From NCBI GenBank assembly GCA_020201095.1, contig JAIVHM010000164.1, positions 9,660 through 50,522 on the forward strand: a stretch of 40,863 bases of DNA, written 5' to 3'. Under the pieces are notes generated by a model, which worked only from the letters and a program-made list of their open reading frames with translations, had not been told where the DNA came from and searched no databases. This DNA is from Halomonas sp. GTDB lineage: Bacteria > Pseudomonadota > Gammaproteobacteria > Pseudomonadales > Halomonadaceae. The position numbers were made by a program, and so were the translations under genes. The number at the start of each line of letters is the position of its first letter. The first letter of the stretch is position 1. Positions 13,580 to 24,563 of the stretch are shown here, piece after piece.

Positions 13580-14695
13580 TCATGGGCGGGGTAACCGCAC
13601 CCAACCGCCCGCCCGTGATGCAACCCAACCGTCGATTTCCAGCATCAGCAGGCGCTGCTGGCAGTCACTCACCGAGCTGCCGCTTTGTTGAACCAGCGCA
13701 TCGATAGGCGTTGGCGAGGCGCTCAGCAAGCCGAGTAGCGTATCAGGCAGCGGTTCGGCTGCGGATTCAGTCGCAGGCCGATGGGTAGAGGAATTTTCCA
13801 CCGGGGAGGGCAGAAACTCACTCGCCCAGTGGTGAAGCTCGTTGACAATATCTTCGGGGTCGCAGGCCATGGCCGCCCCCTGGCGCAGCAACTGAAGGCA
13901 GCCACGGGCCTGCTGATTGTGCAGCGAACTGGGCAGGGCAAACACATCGCGGCCCTGCTCCATCGCCAGGCGGGCGCTGACCAGCGAGCCGCTTTTTTCG
14001 GCTGCCTCTACCACCAGCGTGCCCAGCGACAAGCCTGTCACGATACGGTTGCGGCGCGGAAAGAAGGCTGGATGGGCGGTGGTACCCGGCGGATGTTCAG
14101 CTAGTACCAGTCCTCCCGGCGAATCGCTAAGCTGTTGATAAAGCGCACGATGGCGGGCGGGATAAATTACATCAATCCCGCAGCCCAATACCGCTACGCT
14201 GCTGCCTCCCGCGTCAAGAGCGGCCTGCTGGGCGACCCCGTCAATGCCTAACGCCATTCCGCTGACAATGCTCCAGCCCCGCCTGGCCAACTCCCCAGCG
14301 AAGGTCTGCGCATTGTACGCACCTTCCGATGTCGGCCGGCGCGTGCCCACCATGGCAAGCGTCGGACGCTCAAGGGCGCTCAAGTCGCCCTGCGCCCAAA
14401 GGACGGCAGGCGGGTCAGGTATCTGATTGAGTAGTGCCGGCCACGCCGGATGGTCACGATGCAAGATTGCACGCCCTGGCGCACTGGACTGCCAGGCCAG
14501 GCTCGCTTCAACTCCTCGCTGTAAAGGGCTTTTTGTGGGGTGCTCACACCACAATCGCAGCGCACTGGCTGCTTTGCTGGGCAAACTCGCCAGCCACCCT
14601 TGTGGCCACTGCGGCTGTTTTGCTACAAGCTCAGCGATTCGCTGAGGCCCAACCCCCGGCAGCGCGTTGACCACCAACCACTCCCTGGTATCCAT
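13580..14695 (-). CDS. dprA: DNA-processing protein DprA (Smf)
   Basis: VGTRRPTSEGAYNAQTFAGELARRGWSIVSGMALGIDGVAQQAAL; FPRRNRIVTGLS; C-terminal winged-helix-like region. Confidence 0.94.
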   Translation of the reverse strand: MDTREWLVVNALPGVGPQRIAELVAKQPQWPQGWLASLPSKAASALRLWCEHPTKSPLQRGVEASLAWQSSAPGRAILHRDHPAWPALLNQIPDPPAVLWAQGDLSALERPTLAMVGTRRPTSEGAYNAQTFAGELARRGWSIVSGMALGIDGVAQQAALDAGGSSVAVLGCGIDVIYPARHRALYQQLSDSPGGLVLAEHPPGTTAHPAFFPRRNRIVTGLSLGTLVVEAAEKSGSLVSARLAMEQGRDVFALPSSLHNQQARGCLQLLRQGAAMACDPEDIVNELHHWASEFLPSPVENSSTHRPATESAAEPLPDTLLGLLSASPTPIDALVQQSGSSVSDCQQRLLMLEIDGWVASRAGGWVRLPRP

Positions 14696-14737
14696 CCTAT
14701 CTCCTTATCCAACCCATTAACGATTTACCCAACTGAT

Positions 14738-15805
14738 CTAGCGCGGCGGTGTCCTCACGAGATCGCCAACCTCCAGTACACGGGAGGCTTCCATCACCAG
14801 CGCATAACTCACCCGGTCATAGGGACTGAAGACCATCAAGGTGCCAGCGGCCTCACTGGGTAGCGTAAGCGGTGCTTGGCTACGTGGATCATTGATCACC
14901 TTGCCCTGCTGGGCAATCTGGAAGACATGCCCGGCCTGTACGCCATCCAACGTGCCTAAATCGATCGTCACCACCTGCAGACGGCCGATAAAGCGCACTC
15001 CGCCCGGCACGCCGATCAGCGCGCCGGATAGCGCATTGCGCGGCGCGCGGGGCACCATGTCGTTATCCAGTCGCGGGGGTTCCAGCGGCAAGACAAGATC
15101 GTTATTGCGTATTTCCTGGTTGGCGCTGTTCACCCGCAGTTGGGTGATATCCTCTTCGGCACGCAGGTAGCGGGCCTCGCCGATCTTGATCAGCTCGGTA
15201 CCCAACGCTGTGCCATCGCCTGCCGTATAGGTGTCGGCAGGACGATAAATGCCCACGTCCGCTTGCCTTGGCACCTGCCCGCGCACATACAGCGAATCCC
15301 CCGCCCCGCTGATCAAACGGCCCTGGTTTCCGGCCACGACATAAGCCATGGCGTCTGCCGCGGGATCACCCTCGACAATACGATGATCCCGCAAAAATGG
15401 CCGGATAATGTTCGCGTCGATGGGAGCTATCGCTTCGCGGCGAGGTACGGCGCGCATTTTGGGCGAGAGTGTCACGACCCGCTGGCCCCGGGAAAGCGAC
15501 AGGCAAGGAGCCCCCTGGCAATCGCCGAGGGTGAGCACATCGCCGGGGTAAATAAGATGAGGATTGCGGATAGCAGGATTGACCTGACACAGATCAGGCC
15601 ACTGCCAGGGCGCATGCAAAAACCGGCCAGCGATGCGCCACAGGGTATCGCCCTCGACCACCGTGTAGCGCTCGGGCGCCGAGTCGCGAACACGCTCCCA
15701 GGCGCTGACATCAAGTGATATCAACAGCGTCAATGCGCCAATGAACCAACTGCCCGCACCATATCGCCTGCGTTGTCCAACCCCCATTCTGCCCCCTGTT
15801 TTCAC
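14738..15805 (-). CDS. LysM peptidoglycan-binding domain protein
   Basis: YTVVEGDTLWRIAGRFLHAPWQWPDLCQVNPAIRNPHLIYPGDVLTL LysM domain after an N-terminal hydrophobic segment; classic neighbour of dprA and def. Confidence 0.88.
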   Translation of the reverse strand: MKTGGRMGVGQRRRYGAGSWFIGALTLLISLDVSAWERVRDSAPERYTVVEGDTLWRIAGRFLHAPWQWPDLCQVNPAIRNPHLIYPGDVLTLGDCQGAPCLSLSRGQRVVTLSPKMRAVPRREAIAPIDANIIRPFLRDHRIVEGDPAADAMAYVVAGNQGRLISGAGDSLYVRGQVPRQADVGIYRPADTYTAGDGTALGTELIKIGEARYLRAEEDITQLRVNSANQEIRNNDLVLPLEPPRLDNDMVPRAPRNALSGALIGVPGGVRFIGRLQVVTIDLGTLDGVQAGHVFQIAQQGKVINDPRSQAPLTLPSEAAGTLMVFSPYDRVSYALVMEASRVLEVGDLVRTPPR

Positions 15806-15992
15806 CAGCCACCTGCGTTTACGCTGGTGATCCGCGCTACGCTACCGGGCAGGCATGCCCGGAGCATTAACAGCATGATATAGTGGTAGATCATAAAGTA
15901 CCCGGATCATAAATAAAGCACTTGAGCATGCGACCCGATTGGCGCACTGCTCAAGCGATTACTCAGTTCAGCATAACGGTGGTAGCAACGCC

Positions 15993-16505
15993 ATGGCCAA
16001 ACTCGCCATTCTCGAATTCCCCGACGAGCGCCTGCGCACCAAGGCCAAAGCAGTTCAAAGCGTCGACGATGAAGTGCGCCAACTCGTCGATGACATGCTG
16101 GAAACCATGTATGACGCCAAGGGGATCGGCCTTGCCGCGACCCAGGTGGACGTTCACCGCCGCGTGGTGGTCATGGATGTCAGCGACGATAACTCCCAGC
16201 CGCTGGTACTTATCAATCCCAGTTACACCCCCATCGGCGACGAAAAAGAGCCATTGTCGGAAGGCTGCCTGTCGATTCCGGAGCACTACGCTGAAGTACC
16301 CCGCTACCTGAACGTGGAGCTGAAAGCGCTGGACCGCAACGGTGAGCCCTACACCCTGGAAGCCGATGGTTTACTGGCGCACTGTATTCAGCACGAGTAC
16401 GACCACCTGGAAGGCGTGCTGTTTGTCGACTACCTGTCGCCTCTCAAGCGTGACCGGATTCGCAAAAAAATGGAAAAACGCCACAAGCAGATGCAGGACG
16501 CTTAA
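15993..16505 (+). CDS. def: Peptide deformylase
   Basis: [18 protein letters not shown] and HEYDHLEG motifs; ATG at 15993. Confidence 0.97.
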   Translation: MAKLAILEFPDERLRTKAKAVQSVDDEVRQLVDDMLETMYDAKGIGLAATQVDVHRRVVVMDVSDDNSQPLVLINPSYTPIGDEKEPLSEGCLSIPEHYAEVPRYLNVELKALDRNGEPYTLEADGLLAHCIQHEYDHLEGVLFVDYLSPLKRDRIRKKMEKRHKQMQDA

Positions 16506-16565
16506 CCGCGTCTTACTGTCCAATTTTACCGCCACGTTTACTTTTGCCGCCAGGTCCCTGTGTCC

Positions 16566-17660
16566 ATGTCATCATTGCGCGTTGTTTTTGCGGGTACCCC
16601 GGAATTCGCTGCCTCAAGTCTCGCCGCCCTTCTGAAAAGCCAGCATCAGGTGGTCGCCGCCTATACCCAGCCCGACCGTCCCGCCGGGCGCGGACGCAAG
16701 CTCACCCCAAGCCCTGTCAAGCGTCTGGCGCTTGAGCATGGACTGCCGGTTTACCAGCCTGAAAGCCTGAAAGCGGCCGATGCCCAGGCGACCCTGGCAG
16801 CGCTGAACGCCGACGTGATGGTCGTCGTGGCTTACGGGCTGCTGCTACCCCAGGCCGTGCTGGATATTCCTCGCCTGGGCTGCCTTAACGTTCACGCCTC
16901 ACTGCTACCCCGCTGGCGCGGCGCTGCGCCGATCCAGCGCGCCATTGAAGCCGGTGACAGCGTTTCCGGCGTGACCATCATGCAAATGGATGCCGGCCTG
17001 GATACCGGCGACATGCTGTGTGAGGTGCGTACGCCGATCACCGATCAGACCACCGGCGGCGACCTGCACGACCGGCTGGCCCTTCAAGGAGCCAACGCGC
17101 TGGTGAGCGTGCTGGACGAGCTGGAGACAGGGCGCGTCACTGCGTCGCCCCAACCGCAAGACGGCGTCACCTACGCCGCTAAGCTTACCAAGGCCGAGGC
17201 CGAACTGGATTTCAGCCAGCCCGCCGAGCAGCTGGTGCGCACCATTCACGCCTTCAACCCCTGGCCTGTCGCTTGGTGCGCTCTAGGCGACGACCGCATG
17301 CGCCTGCTGATGGCAAGCGTCGAGCCGGGCGAACAACCGCCAACATCACCCGGTACGCTGCTCGAACACGGTGAGGACCACTTGCGAATCGCCTGTGGCC
17401 CCGAAGGCCGACAGGTTCTTTGCGTCAGCCGCGCCCAACTTCCTGGGGGCAAGGCGCTGCCCGCCCGCGAGCTGCTCAACGCCCGCCAGACACGCCTCAC
17501 CCCGGGCACGCGCCTGGGGAGCGCGACAGCGATATCCAGGCGCTGCTGTTGGTGGGTATCTACCAGCTACTGTATATGCGCATACCGGCTCACGCGGCGG
17601 TTGGCGAGACAGCGGGGGCAGCGCGGTTGCTCGGCAAAGCCTGGGCCACGCGGGTGCTGA
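16566..17660 (+). CDS. fmt: Methionyl-tRNA formyltransferase; native 3' end lost, ORF continues out of frame into rsmB sequence
   Basis: [51 protein letters not shown]; residues after ~17520 are non-Fmt and overlap the rsmB frame. Confidence 0.9.
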   Translation: MSSLRVVFAGTPEFAASSLAALLKSQHQVVAAYTQPDRPAGRGRKLTPSPVKRLALEHGLPVYQPESLKAADAQATLAALNADVMVVVAYGLLLPQAVLDIPRLGCLNVHASLLPRWRGAAPIQRAIEAGDSVSGVTIMQMDAGLDTGDMLCEVRTPITDQTTGGDLHDRLALQGANALVSVLDELETGRVTASPQPQDGVTYAAKLTKAEAELDFSQPAEQLVRTIHAFNPWPVAWCALGDDRMRLLMASVEPGEQPPTSPGTLLEHGEDHLRIACGPEGRQVLCVSRAQLPGGKALPARELLNARQTRLTPGTRLGSATAISRRCCWWVSTSYCICAYRLTRRLARQRGQRGCSAKPGPRGC

Positions 17661-18619
17661 ACGGCTGTCTGCGCCGCTTACAGCGAGAATCCGCTGAGCT
17701 TCAGGCGGTCGTTGACCGCGATGCCAACGTGGCGCTTGAGCACCCCACCTGGCTGTTAGAGGCGCTTCGTCACGCATGGCCTGAGCAGTGGCAGGCCATT
17801 GCAAACGCCAACAATCAGCCTGGGCCAATGACTTTGCGAGTCAACCAGCGTCATCACGACCGCGAAACCTACCTGTCCTTGCTTGATAGCAACGGCTTGC
17901 CCGGTCAGTTGTGTGTCCACGCTCCCGACGGCATTACCCTTGATCAGCCCTGCGACGTCACCACCTTGCCCGGCTTCGAGAAAGGCCTTGTCAGCGTTCA
18001 GGATGAAGCTGCCCAACTCAGCGCCGCGCTGCTCGGGCCGGCCCTTGCCCCACGCCCCGGCGCGCGCGTGCTGGACGCATGCTGTGCCCCGGGCGGGAAA
18101 ACTGCTCACCTGCTGGAACAGTTTGATATCAACCTTACCGCAGTGGACAGCGATAACCTGCGCCTGGCGAGAGTTGACGACACGCTACAACGCTTGGGCC
18201 TGACGGCCGAGTTGCAGCACGCTGACGCCACTCAACGCGACTGGTGGAAAGGCACGCCATTTGACGCCATTCTGCTCGACGCCCCCTGTTCCAGCACGGG
18301 CGTCATTCGCCGCCATCCGGATATCAAGAAGCTGCGCCGCCCCGACGATATCCGTAAGCTGGCCGCGTTGCAGCGCCAACTGCTGGATAACCTTTGGCCG
18401 CTATTACGCCCGGGTGGCACGCTGCTATACGCCACCTGCTCGGTGCTGCCTGAAGAAAATATCGATCAGGTAGAGGCATTTTTGGCCCGCACGCCCGATG
18501 CCAAGGCCACCACACCGGGCGACGTCGCCTGGGGTGCGCCAAGCGGCTCAGGCCGCCAGCTGTTTCCCGAAGACGGCGGCCACGATGGCTTTTTTTATGC
18601 CAGACTCGAAAAGCGTTAG
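17522..18619 (+). pseudogene. rsmB: 16S rRNA (cytosine967-C5)-methyltransferase RsmB lacking its N-terminal ~70 aa
   Basis: [74 protein letters not shown]. RsmB-like frame begins at ~17522 with no native start; the 17420 start in the ORF track lies in fmt. Confidence 0.85.
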
Positions 18620-18740
18620 GGCCTGCTTTTCGACAGCGGCTGGTTTACACTGACTGTCGTCATTATTGCAGCGCACGATAGGCCGCCTCGCGTAGCTAAC
18701 GGGGCATTTCTGGCGCTCTAAACGGAACCGATGCTCAGCA

Positions 18741-19893
18741 ATGAAAATCATCATTCTCGGCGCCGGCCAGGTCGGCGGCACCCTTGCGGAGCACCTTGCC
18801 CGTGAGGAAAACGACATCACCGTCATCGATACCGATGCCAAAAAACTGCACGAGCTGCATACCAAGCTCGACATTCGCACGGTGACCGGCGCGGGTTCCT
18901 ACCCCATCGTGCTGCGTCAGGCAGGCTGTGAAGACGCCGACATGCTGATTGCGGTCACCAGCAGCGACGAAATCAACATGATCGCCTGCCAGGTGGCCCA
19001 TACCTTGTTCCGCACCCCGACAAAAATCGCCCGGGTGCGCGCTACCGCCTACCTGACCCGCAAGGGGCTCTTCGCCCACGAAGCGATTCCCATCGACGTA
19101 CTGATCAGCCCCGAGCAGGTGGTCACCGACCACGTCCGCCGCCTGATCGAGCACCCCGGCGCGCTGCAGGTGCTGGAATTTGCCGGCGGGCTTGTGCAAC
19201 TGGTTGCAGTCAAAGCCTTTTACGGCGGCCCGCTGGTGGGCCAGGACCTGGCTTTTCTACGCCGTCACATGCCCAATGTAGATACCCAAGATTATCGAGC
19301 ACAGCCTGGAGCGCTGCACCACGCTCTCCGAGCGGCTCGACCGCACCGTCGTGCTGCATGGCAGCGCAACCAGTAAGCGGCTGCTTGAAGAAGAAAATAT
19401 CGAAGACTGTGATATTTTTTGCGCGCTGACCAACGACGACGAAGTCAATATCATGTCGTCACTGCTGGCCAAGCGGATGGGCGCCAAAAAGGTCCTGACG
19501 CTGATCAACAACGCCGCCTATGTCGACCTGGTTCAGGGCGGCGAGATCGATATTGCCATTTCCCCCCAGCAGGCGACGATCGGCAGCCTGCTGACCCACG
19601 TGCGCCGGGGCGACATCGTCAACGTCCACTCGCTACGCCGCGGCGCCGCCGAAGCCATCGAGGCCATCGCCCATGGCGATAAGCAGTCATCAAGAGTAGT
19701 CGGGCGGACCATTCGCGAGATCGACCTGCCCGACGGCACCACCATCGGCGCGATCGTTCGCGGTAAAGAGGTGATGATCGCCCACGACCACATCGTGGTG
19801 GAAAGCGGCGACCACGTGATCTTGTTCGTCATCGACAAGCGGCGCATTCGCGACGTAGAGCGCTTGTTCCAGGTAGGGCTGACGTTCTTCTGA
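18741..19893 (+). pseudogene. trkA: Trk system potassium uptake protein TrkA, disrupted by an internal out-of-frame deletion near 19287
   Basis: Frame 1 (18741-19376): [20 protein letters not shown] ... RRHMPNVDT; then a different frame: [68 protein letters not shown] to 19893. Confidence 0.9.
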
Positions 19894-19942
19894 TGCTTAG
19901 ACTCAGCGCGCAATTTAATGAACAGTGGAGCCTACGACAGCC

Positions 19943-21391
19943 ATGAGCCTGAGGGTTATTCTACGAATCCTGGGGCTGCTGTTGATGCTATTCAGCCTCA
20001 CCATGCTTCCCCCCATGTTGATCTCCGCGTGGTTTCGCGACGGCGTGTGGGAAGCGTTCATGCTGGCCATGGCGATTACCGTCTCCACCGGTCTGCTGCT
20101 TTACTTGCCTAACCGCCGGGCCCATAAAGAGTTGCGCGTGCGCGACGGTTTTATTATTGCCGCCATGTTCTGGACCGTGCTGGCCCTATTCGGCTCGCTG
20201 CCCTTGATGCTGTTTGGCGAGGAGGCGCTTGGCTTGACCGATGCGGTCTTCGAGTCTTTCTCCGGGCTGACCACTACCGGGGCGACGGTCATGACGGGCA
20301 TCGACTTTCTACCCGAATCGATTCTCTATTATCGCCAACAGCTCCAATGGCTGGGCGGCATGGGGATCGTGGTTTTGGCCGTGGCTATCTTGCCGACGCT
20401 CGGCGTTGGCGGCATGGCGCTGTACCGCACCGAAATACCCGGCCCTTTGAAAGACTCCAAGCTGACCCCGCGTATCACCGAAACCGCCAAGGCTCTTTGG
20501 TACATCTACGCCACACTCACCGTCGGCTGCATGCTGGCCTATATGGCGGCGGGCATGGATTGGTTCGACGCCCTGGGGCACAGTTTTTCCACCGTTGCGC
20601 TGGGCGGTTTTTCCACCCATGATGCCAGCATCGGTTATTTTGACAGCGCCGCTATCGAGCTGATATGCGTGGGATTTATGTTGGTTTCCGCGTTCAGTTT
20701 TAGCCTGCACTTTATTGCCTGGCGCGAAAAACGCCTTACCCACTACTTCCAGGATCCAGAAGCCCGTTTTCTGATGCTGTTCCTCGCCGGGCTGACCATC
20801 ATTACTGTGACCACCCTGTGGCTCAGCGATACCTACAGCGATATTGAAGTGCTGCGCCATGCGCTGTTTGAAGTCGTAGCGGTGGCGACCACCGCCGGGT
20901 TCGCCGTGGCTGATTTTTCAGGCTGGCCAGGTGCTCTGCCCTTTCTGCTGTTTGTGGCGGCCTTCGTGGGTGGCTGTTCCGGCTCCACCGCAGGTGGGAT
21001 GAAAGTCATCCGCATCATTCTGATCATGAAGCAGGGCATGCGCGAGGTCATGCGCTTGATCCATCCCAACGCCGTCATTGCCGTTAAAGTCGGCAAAGTC
21101 AGCGTGCCCGACGGTATCGCCCAGGCGGTATGGGGCTTCTTCTCGGTCTATGTGCTGCTGTTCTTTTTAATGCTGGTGGGCGTCATGGCAACAGGGGTCG
21201 ATCAGGTAACCGCCTGGTCAACCGTTGGCTCTGCCCTGAACAACCTGGGCCCCGCGCTTGGCGAAGCCAGCAGCCATTATGGCGATATGCCAAGCGCCGC
21301 AAAATGGATCCTTGTGTTTGCCATGCTGTTGGGCCGTTTGGAAATTTTCACCGTGCTGGTACTGTTTACACCCGCCTTCTGGCGACGCTGA
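19943..21391 (+). CDS. trkH: Trk/TrkH-family potassium uptake channel protein
   Basis: Multi-TM; FSGLTTTGATVMTGIDFLPESILYYRQQLQWLGGMGIVVLAVAILP; GGCSGSTAGGMKVIR filter motif; adjacent to trkA. Confidence 0.94.
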   Translation: MSLRVILRILGLLLMLFSLTMLPPMLISAWFRDGVWEAFMLAMAITVSTGLLLYLPNRRAHKELRVRDGFIIAAMFWTVLALFGSLPLMLFGEEALGLTDAVFESFSGLTTTGATVMTGIDFLPESILYYRQQLQWLGGMGIVVLAVAILPTLGVGGMALYRTEIPGPLKDSKLTPRITETAKALWYIYATLTVGCMLAYMAAGMDWFDALGHSFSTVALGGFSTHDASIGYFDSAAIELICVGFMLVSAFSFSLHFIAWREKRLTHYFQDPEARFLMLFLAGLTIITVTTLWLSDTYSDIEVLRHALFEVVAVATTAGFAVADFSGWPGALPFLLFVAAFVGGCSGSTAGGMKVIRIILIMKQGMREVMRLIHPNAVIAVKVGKVSVPDGIAQAVWGFFSVYVLLFFLMLVGVMATGVDQVTAWSTVGSALNNLGPALGEASSHYGDMPSAAKWILVFAMLLGRLEIFTVLVLFTPAFWRR

Positions 21392-21434
21392 TCCACCCAC
21401 GCTGCCTGCTTATTTATTGAATTGAGACGTTGTC

Positions 21435-22679
21435 ATGACCCAGGAAGACGTTACATCGACAGTGCCCGATAGCGATGCACTACCCGCGACCAGCGGCCCG
21501 ATAAACGTGATTACAGTGGGCGATACCCGCTACACGCTGTTAGGCACCGCACACGTTTCGGAAGAAAGCGCCAACGACGTTCGCCAGCTGATTGACACCG
21601 GCCGCTTTGATGCCGTTGCCATCGAGCTGTGCGATGCCCGACACCACAACATGGCAAACCCTGACGCCATGGGTGAGCAGGACTTGTTCCAGGTATTCAA
21701 GCAAGGCAAGGCCGGCATGGTGGCTGCCAGCCTCGCCCTGGGCGCGTTTCAACAACGCATTGCCGACCAGTCAGGCATTCAGCCAGGGGCTGAAATGAGA
21801 GCGGCCGTCGAGGCATGCAAGGCAAAACAGCTGCCGCTGATGCTGGTCGACCGGGACGTCGGTGTCACGCTCAGGCGCATTTACCGCAATGTGCCCTGGT
21901 GGCAGCGCTTCTCGCTGTTTACCGGTTTGATTGGCAGCGTGCTGTCGCGGGAAAATGTCTCGAAAGAAGATATCGAGAAGCTCAAAGAAGGCGATATGCT
22001 GGAAGCCACGTTCAGCGAATTCGCCGCTCAGTCGGAAGCGCTTTATAACCCGCTGATCCGCGAGCGCGACCGCTATATGGCGCTACGTCTAGCCGAAGAA
22101 ACGCCTTCAGGGGGCTATCGCAACGTGCTAGTGGTGCTGGGCGCGGGGCATTTGAAGGGTACCGCTGAGCATCTGGAAGCGCCGCTGCCCGCCAACCCCC
22201 GCGAGGAAATCGCCACGCTGGAAGCCACGCCGCCGCCGTCTAAAATTTGGAAACTGGTTCCCTGGCTGATTACCGCCCTGGTACTGATCGGTTTTGCGAT
22301 TGGTTTTTCGCGCAATACCGACTTGGGCTGGCAATTGGTGCTTGAGTGGTTTTTGATCAACGGAATTCTTTCTGGCGGTGCCACGATTATTGCCATGGCG
22401 CATCCAGTTACCGTGATTGCCACCTTCTTTGCCGCGCCGCTGACGTCGCTTAACCCGACGATTGGCGCCGGGTTTGTGGCCGCCGGGGTGGAGCTTTACA
22501 TGCGCAAGCCCAAGGTGCGTGACTTCGCCACCCTGCGCCACGATGTCGTAAACCTGAAAGGCTGGTGGAAAAACCGCGTGTCGCGCACGCTACTGGTCTT
22601 CATCCTCGCCACGCTCGGTTCAGCGGTGGGTACCTGGGTGGCCGGTTTCAGAATTGCCGGTACGCTGTTTGGCGGCTAG
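21435..22679 (+). CDS. TraB/GumN-family protein (TraB determinant-like) with C-terminal membrane domain
   Basis: YTLLGTAHVSEESANDVRQLIDTGRFDAVAIELC; LVVLGAGHLKG; C-terminal TM segments. Confidence 0.85.
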   Translation: MTQEDVTSTVPDSDALPATSGPINVITVGDTRYTLLGTAHVSEESANDVRQLIDTGRFDAVAIELCDARHHNMANPDAMGEQDLFQVFKQGKAGMVAASLALGAFQQRIADQSGIQPGAEMRAAVEACKAKQLPLMLVDRDVGVTLRRIYRNVPWWQRFSLFTGLIGSVLSRENVSKEDIEKLKEGDMLEATFSEFAAQSEALYNPLIRERDRYMALRLAEETPSGGYRNVLVVLGAGHLKGTAEHLEAPLPANPREEIATLEATPPPSKIWKLVPWLITALVLIGFAIGFSRNTDLGWQLVLEWFLINGILSGGATIIAMAHPVTVIATFFAAPLTSLNPTIGAGFVAAGVELYMRKPKVRDFATLRHDVVNLKGWWKNRVSRTLLVFILATLGSAVGTWVAGFRIAGTLFGG

Positions 22680-23429
22680 GCGCTGCATCGCCGCCGTCGG
22701 CGGGTCGATCTTGTGATACGACCGACTCGCCGCGTAGCTGTCGTTAAACACCTCGAAGTAGTCATCCAGCACCTCCGCAGCAGAGGTATCTCCGCCCTGG
22801 CGCAGCAGCTCAACGGCCACTTCAGCGGTGCAAAGATGCGCCTTGGAGGCAGGCTTGCGCAGCCGGTAGCGGGTCTCCCGCTCAGTGCGCAGCGGCAGCA
22901 CCGGTAGTCCATCAAGGTAGGGGCTTTTACGAAAGATTCGCCGCGCCTGGCGCCAGGTGCCGTCCAGCAGGATATATACCGGAACCTTACCGCTTTGCCT
23001 TGCGTCACTCACCGCTGCCAACGACACCACGCGGTCGGCGTAGTCGGGCTGATCATCGGGAAATATCACGAACGGCGCGTAGCGCGAGTCATCCAGCAGC
23101 GCCAATAGTTGTTCATCGGGTGCGGTGCGGTACCAGGTAAACACCCGGGTTTGGGTCAGCACGTCGCCGATCAATCGCCCCGTATTGGTGGGCTTATAGT
23201 GCTCCAGAGGGTGGGTCAGCAGCCACACCTGGGCATGGCTTTCGGCCTTGACCTGATAGGGGCAGAGGCAATTGAGCTCGGGCAGATTGCAACCTTCACA
23301 GCGTCTGACAAAGCTACCCTCTCTCGACGCCTGGGCTACCGGCATCGGCATTGTGCGTACCGGACTCAGAGACTGACATCTGCGCTCCCACGATTGGTAA
23401 GGGGCGCCGAGTATAAAGCAGGCCCCCAC
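22620..23429 (-). CDS. DTW domain protein, probable tRNA-uridine aminocarboxypropyltransferase (TapT-type)
   Basis: CxxC..CxC motif (RRCEGCNLPELNCLC), TNTGRLIGD, LDGTWRQARRI (DxTW). The first in-frame starts are uncertain; the true start may be further in. Confidence 0.85.
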   Translation of the reverse strand: MGACFILGAPYQSWERRCQSLSPVRTMPMPVAQASREGSFVRRCEGCNLPELNCLCPYQVKAESHAQVWLLTHPLEHYKPTNTGRLIGDVLTQTRVFTWYRTAPDEQLLALLDDSRYAPFVIFPDDQPDYADRVVSLAAVSDARQSGKVPVYILLDGTWRQARRIFRKSPYLDGLPVLPLRTERETRYRLRKPASKAHLCTAEVAVELLRQGGDTSAAEVLDDYFEVFNDSYAASRSYHKIDPPTAAMQRLAAKQRTGNSETGHPGTHR

Positions 23430-23491
23430 TCAAAACGAACCTGTCTCATCACAACCCCATCTCAGTTCGAATCCATCCACCATGCCCACCG

Positions 23492-23577
23492 TTGTAAACC
23501 TGTATCTTATCCTTAGTTGACACTTGAACCGAGTCGCCGATAAAGTCTCGTCAACTTCCAAAAGAATATAGGTTTAC
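23492..23577. promoter_or_regulatory. Candidate biotin (BirA) operator and sigma70 promoter upstream of bioB
   Basis: TTGTAAACC (23492-23500) matches the BirA left half-site; imperfect second arm AGTTGACA (23515-23522) overlaps a -35 TTGACA (23517-23522), with TAAAGT at 23541; a further GGTTTAC at 23571-23577. Confidence 0.55.
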
Positions 23578-23579
23578 CT

Positions 23580-24563
23580 GTGACCGCCACTGCTGCCAAT
23601 CCCCAGACTGCCGCCGCCCGCCACGACTGGACACTGGACGAGATCAACGCGCTGTTTGCGCTGCCCTTCAACGACCTGCTGTTTCAAGCCCAGCAGGTAC
23701 ACCGCGCGCATTTTGACGCCAATGCGGTGCAGATTTCGACCCTGCTGTCGATCAAGACCGGCGCCTGCCCTGAAGACTGCAAGTACTGCCCCCAGTCCGG
23801 CCACTACAATACCCAGCTGGAAAAAGAGAAGCTGCTGGAAGTTAAAAAAGTCGTCGAACAGGCCAAGGCCGCCAAAGAAGCAGGCGCCAGCCGTTTTTGT
23901 ATGGGCGCAGCGTGGCGCAGCCCGCGGGATAAAGATCTGGTGCTGGTGGAAGAGATGGTTCGCCAGGTCAAAGCCCTGGGGCTTGAAACCTGCATGACGC
24001 TCGGCATGGTCGACGGCGATCAGGCGAGCCGCCTGGCCACGGCGGGGCTCGATTATTACAACCATAACCTGGACACCTCGCCCGACTATTACGGCGAAAT
24101 CATCACTACCCGCACCTTTAGCGACCGGCTGGATACCCTGGCCACCGTGCGCGAGGCGGGCATGAAAGTCTGCTCCGGCGGCATCCTCGGCATGGGTGAA
24201 GACGCCCAGGACCGCAGTGCCCTGTTGCAACAGCTGGCCAAGCTGTCGCCACACCCGGAATCGGTGCCAATCAATATGCTGGTCAAGGTGCCCGGCACGC
24301 CGCTGGAAAACGTCGAAGACTCCACCCAGGCGCTGGCGTTCCTGGCCGGCGCCAACTCGATCTTCTACGGCGATACACTGCTGACCACCGGCAACCCCCA
24401 AGCCGATATCGACCGTGCGCTCTTTGCCAAGCTGGGCCTTCATCCGGAGCGCCGGGAAACCTGCGAAGATGACGCGACCCACGCCCAGCGTCTGGCACAG
24501 CAGGCCGAACAGCACGCCCGCGCAGAACGTGTCGCCGAGCTCGCGGTCGACGCCAGTGTCTAA
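23580..24563 (+). CDS. bioB: Biotin synthase
   Basis: GTG start; radical [30 protein letters not shown]. Confidence 0.97.
   Translation: MTATAANPQTAAARHDWTLDEINALFALPFNDLLFQAQQVHRAHFDANAVQISTLLSIKTGACPEDCKYCPQSGHYNTQLEKEKLLEVKKVVEQAKAAKEAGASRFCMGAAWRSPRDKDLVLVEEMVRQVKALGLETCMTLGMVDGDQASRLATAGLDYYNHNLDTSPDYYGEIITTRTFSDRLDTLATVREAGMKVCSGGILGMGEDAQDRSALLQQLAKLSPHPESVPINMLVKVPGTPLENVEDSTQALAFLAGANSIFYGDTLLTTGNPQADIDRALFAKLGLHPERRETCEDDATHAQRLAQQAEQHARAERVAELAVDASV

Noticed and set aside
17420-17521. Native rsmB start at 17420 as in the ORF track
   Set aside because: This stretch is the fmt coding sequence in another frame; RsmB similarity begins only at ~17522.
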